Positions 48,481-56,551 of a DNA stretch of 64,000 bases are shown one piece after another. How positions within the stretch are numbered: position 1 is the first letter of the stretch; every line of letters begins with the position of its first letter. The stretch is from Jatrophihabitans cynanchi (GTDB lineage: Bacteria > Actinomycetota > Actinomycetes > Mycobacteriales > Jatrophihabitantaceae): positions 992,001 to 1,056,000 of the forward strand of contig NZ_CP097463.1 of the NCBI RefSeq assembly GCF_027247405.1, read 5' to 3'. Under the pieces are notes generated by a model. The model saw only the letters and a list, made by a program, of their open reading frames with translations, was not told where the DNA came from and did not search any database. The position numbers and the translations under genes are program-made.

Positions 48481-49020
48481 TCAGCCGACCGAGGCAAGGC
48501 CGGAGGCGTGCGCGGCGGCCGCCTCGTCCGGGACGGCGGTGCCGTCACCCGGGCGGTCCGCGTCGTTCGGCACCGCGCCGTCGTCCAGGTCGAGCCAGTG
48601 CCGGCTGTCGTCGACCGGCAGGCCGCTCTCGTCCGCCGCCACGTCCAGGAAGCCCCCGGGCCGGCCGCGCTTGACGAACTCGGACTTGCCGCGACTCAGG
48701 TCGTGGCCGACCGCCGTCGCCTCGAGCTCGTAGCCGATCCGCTTGGACTCGTTCACCTCATACGGCCGGCAGTAGTACCGCCCGCTGACCACCACGGGCT
48801 GCCCGCGATGGATCGAGTCCTTGACGTTCTCGGCCAGCGCGCGCCAGCAGGTGACGTTGACGAACAGCGTCGGGCTGTCCACCCACTCGGCCTTCTCGCG
48901 GTCGAACCGGCGCGGCGTGGACGCCACCCGGAAGTTCGTGACCGCGTGACCGGACTTCGTCAGCCGCATCGTCGGGTCGTCGCACACGTTGCCGATCACG
49001 GTCATCTGCGTGTCGTTCAT
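48481..49020 (-). CDS. single-stranded DNA-binding protein (paralogue type)
   Basis: A 179-residue protein with an N-terminal OB fold: MTVIGNVCDDPTMRLTKSGH, NFRVASTPRRFDREKAEWVD and SIHRGQPVVVSGRYYCRPYE. The C-terminal third is acidic and lacks the DDDIPF tip used by the replicative SSB to recruit partners, ending instead in AHASGLASVG. It is therefore the second SSB seen next to ettA in actinobacteria (Rv2478c position). ATG 49020 has GAGGAG about 8 nt upstream. It could act in competence, stress or repair. Confidence 0.88.
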   Translation of the reverse strand: MNDTQMTVIGNVCDDPTMRLTKSGHAVTNFRVASTPRRFDREKAEWVDSPTLFVNVTCWRALAENVKDSIHRGQPVVVSGRYYCRPYEVNESKRIGYELEATAVGHDLSRGKSEFVKRGRPGGFLDVAADESGLPVDDSRHWLDLDDGAVPNDADRPGDGTAVPDEAAAAHASGLASVG

Positions 49021-49636
49021 TCGTCCGCTCCTCACTCGCGTTCCAGCGCCCCCGCTGGGCACGAGACCACTGAAGCGGACCCGGCAGACGGCACGAGCCG
49101 GAATCGGGCCTGCTGTGGAAAACCGCGCCGATGTGGACGACCGACTGCCGGTGTCGGAGGTTGGCGGTACCGGCGCCAAGCCAACGACACGCGCACGGCG
49201 CCAGGACCGCTACGCCGCGTTGTAACCGTCGCGCGCGCAGTCCCACAGCATGTCGAAGATGACCTCGTCGCCCGGTAGCTTCCGCTCGAACCCGGGGCCG
49301 CTGGACGCCCGGACGCCTGGACGCCTGGACGAGCGGACGAGCGCTTCCGCAATGTTGACGTTGTGCACTATCGCGGCTGCGCATTCCTTCAACTCCGTGC
49401 GGGCGTCCGACCTCCGGGACAGGCTCACCTTCAGCCCGGCGGCGGTCGTTGCCAGTAGCTTGCCGATCGACGAATAGGACTTCGTAGTCCCGACGAGCGA
49501 CTTGTACGCCTGAAGTAAGCCTCGAGTCGCTCGTTGACAACGCCGTTGGCGGGGGCAGTCGTACCGCGATGCGCGGCCACGGTCGCGGTCGCGCGGACGG
49601 CGCGTGCGAGTTTCTGGAACAATTTCGCCCTATCCC
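49021..49636. other. worn region between ssb and tRNA-Arg
   Basis: No intact gene is seen. On the minus strand one frame from about 49622 reads RAKLFQKLARAV...TVAAHRG...PAN, which faintly recalls the YebC N-terminal region, and another frame is open from 49634 to 49210. The two overlap and neither has a convincing start. Short GGACGCCT-type repeats lie near 49305-49335. It looks like decayed coding DNA next to a tRNA. Confidence 0.35.
49210..49428 (-). CDS. possible remnant ORF, unknown
   Basis: A 72-codon frame with protein-like sequence: ARTELKECAAAIVHNVNIAE and KLPGDEVIFDMLWDCARDGY. The frame stays open upstream to about 49634 (including LLQAYKSLVGTTKSYSSIGK) but without a good ATG or GTG before 49428. 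I do not recognise it. It may be the 3' part of a truncated gene. A GTG start with weak spacing is assumed. Treat as tentative. Confidence 0.3.
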   Translation of the reverse strand: MSLSRRSDARTELKECAAAIVHNVNIAEALVRSSRRPGVRASSGPGFERKLPGDEVIFDMLWDCARDGYNAA

Positions 49637-49709
49637 GCCCCCGTAGCTCAGCGGATAGAGCAGTCGCCTTCTAAGCGATTGGTCGCAGGTTCGATCCCTG
49701 CCGGGGGCA
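49637..49709 (+). tRNA. tRNA-Arg (UCU)
   Basis: Acceptor GCCCCCG pairs with CGGGGGC, the anticodon arm GTCGC-CTTCTAA-GCGAT gives TCT, and the T arm GCAGG-TTCGATC-CCTGC is present. Discriminator A is at 49709; CCA is not encoded. It sits at the edge of a worn, accessory region. Confidence 0.96.
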
Positions 49710-49899
49710 CAACTTCCTCGATCGCCTCGACGGCTCCGCGCAGCGAGACCAGCCTGGCCGCGTAGGCCTCACTCGCGGTCGGGTCCCGCCAACCGGCGTC
49801 GGCGTCGTCCAGCGGCTCCTCGGGCCGGCTGGACACGGCGAGCGTCAGCTCCTGCGTGATCTGTAGCTCGAGCTCTCGCATGACGTGCTCCTCGGGCAT
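49648..49899 (-). CDS. possible small protein whose 3' end lies antisense to tRNA-Arg
   Basis: From ATG 49899, with GAAGGTGG a few bases upstream, the frame reads PEEHVMRELELQITQELTLA and continues acidic and helical for about 60 codons. The last 20 codons are the antisense of the tRNA gene, so the natural C-terminus is in doubt. It may be a real short gene that was joined to the tRNA by a past insertion or deletion, or a chance ORF. Confidence 0.3.
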   Translation of the reverse strand: MPEEHVMRELELQITQELTLAVSSRPEEPLDDADAGWRDPTASEAYAARLVSLRGAVEAIEEVVPPAGIEPATNRLEGDCSIR

Positions 49900-50075
49900 C
49901 TGACCCACCTTCGTCTCGTCGGGTCGGTCGCGGCGACGTGCCGCACCGGTTCGGTACTGTCAGCACCACGCTGCCCCGTCAGGCCGCGTTTCTCATCCGG
50001 GCAACTCCCGCGTTGGTTCCCTGGTCACGACGCCCCTGGCGGACAGGGCCGTACGCGGTGGCGCGGAGGTGGACG

Positions 50076-52895
50076 ATGAGCAGTGAGTCGTTCCCGGTCC
50101 TGCGCGCGGCCCCGGCCCGCTCGCGCTGGAGCCCGTTGCTGCGCGGTCGCCGCGGCGAATGCGAAGCACTGGACGCCCAGTTGCAGCACATCCGTGCGGG
50201 GCAGAGTTCGGTGCAGGTGCTTCGTGGCGAGGCCGGAGTGGGCAAGAGCGCCCTGCTCGACTATGTCGCGGAGCGGGCGGCCGGATGCCGCGTCGTGCGG
50301 GTGGCCGGCGTGCAGTCCGAGATGGAGCTCGCCTACGCCGGCCTGCATCAACTGTGCGCGGCGATGATCGACCGGGTCACCGAGTTGCCGCGGCCACAGC
50401 GCGCGGTGCTGCGGACCGCCTTCGGGTACGAGCAGGACACCACGCCGGAACCCTTCGCGGTCGCGGTCGCCTCGTTGAGCCTGCTGTCCGACGCGGCCGA
50501 GACGCAGCCGCTCGTGTGCCTGATCGACGACGCGCAATGGCTCGACCGATCCTCGGCACAGGCCCTGGCATTCGTGGCGCGGCGCGTCTATGCGGAGCCG
50601 ATCGCGATGGTGTTCGCGGTCCGGGAGCCGGCCGACGTGAAGGAGCTGGCCGGGCTGCCCGAGCTGATCGTCGAGGGGCTGCCGGACGCCGAGGCCCGGC
50701 TGCTGCTGGCGTCCGGGATCCCCGGCCGACTGGACGAGCAGGTCAGGGACCGGATCGTGGCAGAGACCCGTGGCAACCCGCTGGCGCTGCTCGAACTGCC
50801 CAGGGGAATGACGCCGGCGGACCTTGCCGGCGGGTTCGGGCTGCCCGGCGCGGGTTCGCTGGCCGGGCGCATCGAGCAGGCATTCGCAGCCCGCGTCGAA
50901 TCGCTGCCGCCGGACTCGCGGCAACTCATCCTGTTGGCTGCAGCCGAACCGCTCGGCGATGTCACGCTGCTGTGGCGCGCGGCCGAGCGACTCGGCATCG
51001 GACCGGGCGCAGCCACGCGGGCGGAGGAGGACGGGCTGGTCGAGTTCGGTGTCCGCGTGCGGTTCCGCCATCCGCTGGTGCGCTCAGCCGCCTACCGCGC
51101 CGCCACCCCGCTCCATCGCCGCCAGGTGCACCAGGCCCTCGCCGAGGCCACCGACGCGGACGCCGATCCCGATCGGCGTGCCTGGCACCGGGCGCACGCG
51201 AGCCTGGGGCTCGAGGAGACGGTGGCCGCCGAGTTGGAGAGGTCGGCGGAGCGGGCGAAACGCCGCGGCGGCGCCGCCGCGGCCGCAGCGTTCCTGCAGC
51301 GCGCGGCCGAGTTGACCCCGGATCCGGCACGCAGGGGCGAGCGCGCGCTCGCGGGCGCCCAGGCCAAGCTCGAGACGGCCGCCCCCGAGGCGGCATCCGT
51401 CCTGCTCGCGATGGCCGAACTGTGCCCGCTCGATGACTACCAGCGTGCGCGGTCGCGATGGCTTCGCGCGCAGATCGCCTTCTCACTGAGCCGCGGAAGC
51501 GACGCACTGCCGTTGCTGCTCGACGCCGCCAAGGGTCTGGCCGGATTCAGCACCGAACTGGCCCGCGAGACCCGTCTCGAAGCGTTCGCAGCGGCGATCT
51601 ACGCGGGCAACCCCGGCGACGACAACGAGGTGCAAGACGTGGCCGCGGCAGCTCTGGCCACGCCGGCGCCCCCGCGGCGGGACGACCCGATCGATGACCT
51701 GGTGCGCGGTCTGGCCACCGCATTCATCGACGGGTTCCGCGCGGCCACGCCGGCGTTGCGGATCGCGCTGGAGAGCTTTCGCCGGGCCGACGAGAACGCG
51801 GCCGAGGTCAACCGTTGGTTGTGGCTGGCGTGCCGGATCGCCTTCGACCTCTGGGACGACCGGCTGTCCGGCGAACTCGCCGCCCGCGGGCTTCGGCTGG
51901 CGCGCGAGAGCGGTGCGCTCGGCATCTTGCCGATCGCGGCGAACTTCCGCGCGGGCCTGCACTTGCACGCCGGGGAGTTCGCCGACGCGTCGGCGTTGAT
52001 GGAGGAAGCCGCTGCCATCAGCGCGATGACCGGGACGGCCCCGCTCGTCTACACGACGCCGATGCTCGCCGCCTACCGGGGCCAGGAGGCAACCGCGCTT
52101 GCCGGACTCGACGCGGCCGACCAGCACGCGCTCGCCCGGGGGCAGCGACTGGCGTTGAGCATGACCGGTTGTGCCCGCGCGGTGCTGTTCAACGGCCAGG
52201 CCCGGTACGACGAGGCACTCACCGCGGCCACCCGCGCCTGCGCCCATGAGGGTCTCGGCCTGTACGGCCTGGCACTGGTCGAACACATCGAGGCTGCGGC
52301 GCGCTGCGGACAGCCGCACCTGGCGCGTGAGAGCCTGGCCCGGCTGGCCGAACGTACCCGGGCCAGCAACACCGACTGGGCCCTCGGGCTGGAGGCCCGG
52401 TCGCGCGCGTTGCTGGCCGGCGGCCCGGAGGCGGAGGAGTACTACGAGCAGGCCGTGACGCGGCTGGCTCGCGGCAACGTCGCGCTGCATCTGGCGCGGG
52501 CCAGGCTCGTGTACGGCGAGTGGCTGCGCCGCGAGAACCGCCGTGTCGACGCCCGCAAACAGTTGGGCAGCGCGCACGAGTTGTTCGAGAGCTTCGGCGC
52601 CGACGCGTTCGCCGAGCGTGCCCGCCGCGAACTGCTCGCCACCGGAGAGACCGCCCGCAGGCGCAGCGCGGACGCCTTCGGCCTGCTCACGCCGCAGGAG
52701 GCCCAGATCGCCCGGTTGGCGGCCGAGGGGCTGACCAACCCGGAGATCGGGGCGCAGCTGTTCATCAGCCCGCGCACCGTCGAATATCACCTGCGCAAGG
52801 TCTTTCCCAAGCTCGACGTGGCCTCGCGCAAGGAGCTGCGCCACCTGGTGACGGCATCCCCTGGGACGGCTCGTCAGCGCTCCTCGGGCCTCTAA
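50076..52895 (+). CDS. large LuxR-family (LAL) ATP-binding transcriptional regulator
   Basis: A 939-residue regulator. The N-terminal AAA/NB domain has Walker A LRGEAGVGKSALLDYV (about residues 48-63) and Walker B VCLIDDAQWLDRSS. A TPR-like helical middle follows (about 430-830). The C-terminal LuxR HTH is LLTPQEAQIARLAAEGLTNP ... SPRTVEYHLRKVFPKL. LAL proteins activate sugar, antibiotic or stress genes on binding a ligand; the target is unknown. ATG 50076 has GGAGG 6-7 nt upstream. It stands alone beside tRNA-Arg in an accessory zone. Confidence 0.93.
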   Translation: MSSESFPVLRAAPARSRWSPLLRGRRGECEALDAQLQHIRAGQSSVQVLRGEAGVGKSALLDYVAERAAGCRVVRVAGVQSEMELAYAGLHQLCAAMIDRVTELPRPQRAVLRTAFGYEQDTTPEPFAVAVASLSLLSDAAETQPLVCLIDDAQWLDRSSAQALAFVARRVYAEPIAMVFAVREPADVKELAGLPELIVEGLPDAEARLLLASGIPGRLDEQVRDRIVAETRGNPLALLELPRGMTPADLAGGFGLPGAGSLAGRIEQAFAARVESLPPDSRQLILLAAAEPLGDVTLLWRAAERLGIGPGAATRAEEDGLVEFGVRVRFRHPLVRSAAYRAATPLHRRQVHQALAEATDADADPDRRAWHRAHASLGLEETVAAELERSAERAKRRGGAAAAAAFLQRAAELTPDPARRGERALAGAQAKLETAAPEAASVLLAMAELCPLDDYQRARSRWLRAQIAFSLSRGSDALPLLLDAAKGLAGFSTELARETRLEAFAAAIYAGNPGDDNEVQDVAAAALATPAPPRRDDPIDDLVRGLATAFIDGFRAATPALRIALESFRRADENAAEVNRWLWLACRIAFDLWDDRLSGELAARGLRLARESGALGILPIAANFRAGLHLHAGEFADASALMEEAAAISAMTGTAPLVYTTPMLAAYRGQEATALAGLDAADQHALARGQRLALSMTGCARAVLFNGQARYDEALTAATRACAHEGLGLYGLALVEHIEAAARCGQPHLARESLARLAERTRASNTDWALGLEARSRALLAGGPEAEEYYEQAVTRLARGNVALHLARARLVYGEWLRRENRRVDARKQLGSAHELFESFGADAFAERARRELLATGETARRRSADAFGLLTPQEAQIARLAAEGLTNPEIGAQLFISPRTVEYHLRKVFPKLDVASRKELRHLVTASPGTARQRSSGL

Positions 52896-52988
52896 CTGGT
52901 CTGTCCCTATTCGGCCGCTGGCGCTGAGCCTGCCGAACCGCGCGAACAAGTAGCCGATGGTCGGATGGCCCGTGAAAGGCGCTATTCG

Positions 52989-53177
52989 ATGGTGATTACT
53001 GTGCCTGGCGATCTCGCCGGAGTCCTGGAAGGTGCCGTCGCGTCCTGGTATCGCGGGCGCAAGAGCGCGCGCATCCCGTATCCAGTCCATGTGTGGCTGA
53101 CGATTGTGGGCCTGGGCACGCGCAAGCTGCACACTTCGGGTGACGGGGCGCTCGCCATCCTCGATGAACCCATCTAG
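52989..53177 (+). CDS. possible small ORF, unknown
   Basis: A 62-codon frame (MVITVPGDLAGVLEGAVASW, later PYPVHVWLTIVGLG). Third-position GC is only moderately high. An AAAGG lies upstream. An AGGAG right at its stop leads into the next frame, which suggests a small operon that has decayed. I do not recognise it. Confidence 0.3.
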   Translation: MVITVPGDLAGVLEGAVASWYRGRKSARIPYPVHVWLTIVGLGTRKLHTSGDGALAILDEPI

Positions 53178-53184
53178 GAGTCCT

Positions 53185-53514
53185 ATGACATGGAGACGGG
53201 AACGATCGAAGTCGAGCCGGTACACCGGCGGCCCTTGCCGCAGAGGTTCGTCAATCCATCGTGGCGACGACCCCGCTTTGGCAGGAGCCGCTCGGCGAAA
53301 TGGTCGGCTTCATCCTATCCGCGCACAACTCGACCCGCCGATGGGTCGGCAACTGCGCCCGTTCGACCGTATGCGCCGCCACCGCCGCGACGCGGAGTAC
53401 CCGCCGTCGGATGCTCCCGAGCTCACGGCCGAGGACGCCGAGGACGACATCCCAAGGGTGAAGGACATCGTGGGCATCGCCGAGAATGTTCTCGACCGGA
53501 TGTCGCCGTTCTGA
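53185..53514 (+). pseudogene. frame-disrupted gene remnant
   Basis: Protein-like stretches appear in three frames in succession: TIEVEPVHRRPLPQRFV from about 53200 in one frame, LGEMVGFILSAHNSTRRWVG near 53290-53350 in a second, and APELTAEDAEDDIPRVKDIV to LDRMSPF (about 53410-53514) in the third, the last with strongly GC-rich third positions. Joined, they would make one protein of about 105 residues. This fits a gene broken by two frameshifts, or sequencing errors. AGGAG lies at 53176-53180. Confidence 0.35.
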
Positions 53515-53610
53515 CCGACGAGCGTCATCGTTCGTCAGCAGGGCCGACGGAGCAGGGATCGGCATGGCTTTGCGCCCATCCATCTCACCTTGCTGCCGAA
53601 ATCAAATGCC

Positions 53611-53669
53611 CTGTCGGCGCGCAAGCGTCCGACCATGCCGCTGTCGGCGCGCCAGCGTCCGACATGCCG
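53611..53669. repeat. tandem duplication of a 29/30-bp unit
   Basis: CTGTCGGCGCGCAAGCGTCC plus GACCATGCCG (53611-53640) is followed directly by CTGTCGGCGCGCCAGCGTCC plus GACATGCCG (53641-53669). Each unit has GTCGG and CCGAC arms that could form a small hairpin. It lies just outside the transposase remnant. Confidence 0.85.
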
Positions 53670-53703
53670 CGTTCCGAGCGCGCCGCGAAGGGGTCGCGAC
53701 CCG

Positions 53704-53926
53704 CTACGCGGCTCGACGCGCCGTGACCAGCCGCGCCCGGTTCTGGCTCAGGTGCCGCAGGGTCGTGGCGATGCAGGCGACCTGGAGCCAACCGGTCGCT
53801 GAGGCCGTCGTGTTCTCGAAGGACTACGCGAGCCTGCGGCTGCGGCCAAGCCGGCCGTGAGCCAACTCCACGCCACCGCTCCAGCAACGCCCACTGCTCA
53901 TCGGTCAGGTCATTCGGATACGCCAT
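53704..53926 (-). pseudogene. internally deleted IS5-type transposase remnant
   Basis: On the minus strand ATG 53926 opens MAYPNDLTDEQWALLERWRG, the standard N-terminus of IS5-group transposases. About 25 codons on, the match stops; a different frame then reads SFENTTASATGWLQVACIAT and TLRHLSQNRARLVTARRAA to the TAG at 53704, the standard C-terminus. The middle, with the DDE catalytic residues, is missing, so the gene is dead. Terminal inverted repeats could not be identified with confidence. Confidence 0.75.
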
Positions 53927-54110
53927 GCCGCTCACCGTGACGACAAGCGGCGCAGCGGCAATAGGGACACACCCAGTAGGTCTCCGGGTCTCTGACCAGG
54001 GCACCCGACCAGGGCAACCGACGGAGCCGAATCCCGCCGCATCGAGCCACAGTGAAGGGACGCCGACGCAAGCGGTGCGCCCGGCGGCTCCGACTCGAAA
54101 GGCGGCAGAC

Positions 54111-54860
54111 ATGCAGATCGTGGTCATCGGCGGTACCGGGCTGATCGGCAGCAAGGTCGTGCAGAACCTGACGGCACGCGGCCACCAGGCGGTGGCGGCT
54201 TCACCCAACACCGGGGTCAACACGATCACCGGCGAGGGCCTGGACGAGGTACTTTCCGGCGCGCAGGTGGTGGTCGACCTGGCCAACTCGCCCTCGTTCG
54301 AGGACGCCGCGGTGCTCGAGTTCTTCCAGACGTCCGGACGCAACCTGCTCAAGGCCGAGGTGAACGCCGGAGTGGGGCACCACGTCGCGCTCACGATCGT
54401 GGGTGCCGATCGCGTGCCGGACAGCGGCTACATGCGGGCGAAGGTCGCTCAGGAGCAGGTGATCGAATCGGCCGGCCAGCCGTACACGATCGTCCGCTCG
54501 ACGCAGTTCTTCGAGTTCATGCGCGCCATCGCCGACTCGGCCACCGACGGCGACACCGTGCGCGTTCCCGCCGCGAACCTGCAGCCGATCGCCGCAGTCG
54601 ACGTAGCTGCCGCGGTCACCGAGGTCGCGGTGTCCGACCCGGTCAACGGCATCATCGAGATCGCAGGACCGGAACCCATCGCCTTCGCCGACCTGATGCG
54701 CGGCGTGCTGAGTGCCGACAACGACCCCCGGACGGTTGTGAGCGACCCGCACGCCCGCTACTTCGGCACCGAACTCGACGACTCGTCGATCACGCCCGGG
54801 CCGGGCGCGCACCTGGGCGCGATCAGCTTTGCCGACTGGCTAGCCGCCAACCCGGCGTAG
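54111..54860 (+). CDS. NmrA-like NAD(P)-binding protein
   Basis: A 249-residue atypical SDR. The Rossmann motif is IVVIGGTGLIGSKVVQNL; there is no YxxxK catalytic pair, and YTIVRSTQFFEFMRAIADSA with QPIAAVDVAAAVTEVAV are the usual NmrA/YwnB-type features. Such proteins act as redox sensors or quinone reductases. ATG 54111 has AAAGGCGG upstream. It lies 21 bp before the TMEM175 gene, so the two probably form an operon. Confidence 0.88.
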   Translation: MQIVVIGGTGLIGSKVVQNLTARGHQAVAASPNTGVNTITGEGLDEVLSGAQVVVDLANSPSFEDAAVLEFFQTSGRNLLKAEVNAGVGHHVALTIVGADRVPDSGYMRAKVAQEQVIESAGQPYTIVRSTQFFEFMRAIADSATDGDTVRVPAANLQPIAAVDVAAAVTEVAVSDPVNGIIEIAGPEPIAFADLMRGVLSADNDPRTVVSDPHARYFGTELDDSSITPGPGAHLGAISFADWLAANPA

Positions 54861-54881
54861 CGACGCGGAGGCAGCAAGCTC

Positions 54882-55499
54882 ATGCCGACCACGCGGCTGG
54901 AAGCGTTCAGCGACGGCGTCCTGGCCATCGTCATCACGATCATGGTGCTCGAACTCAGGGTGCCCACCGGTGACGATCTGGCCGCGCTGCGGCACAGCAC
55001 CGGCAGCGGCCTGCTGACCTACCTGATCAGCTTCGTCTTCATCGGGATCTACTGGAACAACCATCACCACATGTTCCAGGTGACCGAGCAGGTCACCGGC
55101 GCGACCCTATGGGCGAACCTGCACCTGCTGTTCTGGTTGTCGCTGCTGCCGTTCACGACCGCGTGGGTGGACACGACGGGATTCGCGAGGACGCCGGTGA
55201 CGAGCTACGGGGTGAACCTGCTGGCCGCCGGGCTGGCCTACGTGGTGCTGCAGCGGGTGATCATCCGGTTCCAGGGTCCGGATTCGGCGCTGCGGCGGGC
55301 GGTCGGGCGGGACACCAAGGCCAAGGCGTCGCTTCTGCTCTACGTGCTGGGCATCGGCGTGTGCGGCGTGCTCGGCCACGTCGCGGCGCCCGGCGCGATC
55401 GTCGTGGCGATGATCTGCTTCGTCACGGCTCCGCTGCTGTGGCTGGTTCCCGATCGGCGCATCACGCGCGTCGTCGCCGAACGGCCGGCGGGCGGCTGA
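54882..55499 (+). CDS. TMEM175-family (DUF1211) potassium-channel-like protein
   Basis: A 205-residue membrane protein with about six helices. RLEAFSDGVLAIVITIMVLE carries the RxxxFSD signature of the TMEM175 family, whose members form potassium-permeable tetramers. A second conserved part is FVFIGIYWNNHHHMFQVTEQ. ATG 54882 follows the NmrA-like gene by 21 bp with GGAGG upstream. Physiological role here is not evident. Confidence 0.92.
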   Translation: MPTTRLEAFSDGVLAIVITIMVLELRVPTGDDLAALRHSTGSGLLTYLISFVFIGIYWNNHHHMFQVTEQVTGATLWANLHLLFWLSLLPFTTAWVDTTGFARTPVTSYGVNLLAAGLAYVVLQRVIIRFQGPDSALRRAVGRDTKAKASLLLYVLGIGVCGVLGHVAAPGAIVVAMICFVTAPLLWLVPDRRITRVVAERPAGG

Positions 55500-55567
55500 C
55501 CCAGGTTGGCCCGCCGGCCCGGCCGAGCAACTGCACCTCGGACAACGCCAGCGCCGAACGCGGCACA

Positions 55568-56500
55568 TCAGCGCACCCGCAGCCGCGCGGCCACGGCGAG
55601 CACGTTCGCGTCCGGGACCGGATCCTCGTCGAGCGACCACACCGCCGAGAGCACCGCCTGCACGAAGCCCCACGCACGAATCCGCTCCTGTTCGATCCCG
55701 CTGGCCCTCGCCAGGTGCGCACAACGGCCTTGCGCCAGGTCAGCCGCGTCCGGACCCAGTGACAGCGGGTTGTACAGCAGCGTCGCGAGTTCGTACGCCG
55801 GATCGCCGACCAGGCCGTGCGGGTCGATCGCCAGCCAGCCGCGGTCGCGATCCCAGAGGACGTTCTCGTGGTGCAGGTCAGCGTGCAGCAGCACGTCGGC
55901 GGGCGCGGTGCGCAGCAGGTCCACCGCGGTCCGTTCGGCCGCGGCCACCATCCCCGCGGGCAGCACGTCGTGGCCGCGGACCTGACGGTAGGTGCTCAGT
56001 TCGCCGACGCGATCGGCGAGCGCGGGCAGCGCGTCGGCGGGGTCGGCCGGCCGCCGGATCGCAGCGGCGACCGCGGCCAGCACCTCGCAGGCCCGCTCGT
56101 CCTGTTCGGGCACCAGCGCCGCCAGCGAACTGCCGGGCTCGATCCGTTCGAGCAGCAGGGCGCCCTCGCCGGGCGCGCAATCCAGAAGGCGAACCGCACC
56201 CCGGCCGCCGACGCGGGTCAACCAGCGCGCTTCGACCACCGGTTCGCGGGCACCGGGCGGGGCGAGCTTGAGCACGCACGGCGTGCCGTCGGCACGATCG
56301 ACGGCGGCCACCCAGTGATAGCTGTGCGGATACGGCCGCGGCGGCCCGAGCGCCCAGTGTCGCCGCCACCGATCCACGATGCCCGCCAGTTCGTCCAGCC
56401 AGGTGCGGGCACCCGGCCCGTGCACGGCGAGCACGCGCGCGCGAAACGCCGCGTCGCCAGCCGGATCGCACGGGCTTGCGGCGCGGCTGTTGGACGGCAC
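55568..56500 (-). CDS. APH(6)-like aminoglycoside / hydroxyurea phosphotransferase
   Basis: A 310-residue kinase. The Brenner motif is LLHADLHHENVLWDRDRGWL with catalytic Asp, and LAIDPHGLVGDPAYELATLL supplies the metal-binding Asp, the exact layout of the APH(6)/streptomycin 6-kinase family. Many actinobacterial members are intrinsic and may not confer resistance. The GTG start at 56500 has GAGGA just upstream. It is divergent from a zinc alcohol dehydrogenase (51 bp between start codons). Confidence 0.9.
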   Translation of the reverse strand: MPSNSRAASPCDPAGDAAFRARVLAVHGPGARTWLDELAGIVDRWRRHWALGPPRPYPHSYHWVAAVDRADGTPCVLKLAPPGAREPVVEARWLTRVGGRGAVRLLDCAPGEGALLLERIEPGSSLAALVPEQDERACEVLAAVAAAIRRPADPADALPALADRVGELSTYRQVRGHDVLPAGMVAAAERTAVDLLRTAPADVLLHADLHHENVLWDRDRGWLAIDPHGLVGDPAYELATLLYNPLSLGPDAADLAQGRCAHLARASGIEQERIRAWGFVQAVLSAVWSLDEDPVPDANVLAVAARLRVR

Positions 56501-56539
56501 GCCCGATCCTCACACACCGGGCACCGTCCTCGAGGTGCT

Positions 56540-56545
56540 TACGAT
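56540..56545 (+). promoter_or_regulatory. -10 hexamer TACGAT of the alcohol dehydrogenase gene
   Basis: TACGAT is followed by 6 nt and the GTG at 56552; no Shine-Dalgarno. Confidence 0.5.
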
Positions 56546-56551
56546 GCAGCG

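Noticed and set aside
51483-53225. 580-codon minus ORF opposite the LAL regulator
   Set aside because: Shadow of the LuxR-family gene, without motifs; the plus strand has Walker and LuxR motifs in frame.
53585-54394. 269-codon minus ORF containing the transposase start
   Set aside because: Its first 155 codons are antisense to the NmrA-like gene; only the MAYPNDLTDEQWALLE part is meaningful, and it belongs to the deleted IS5 remnant.
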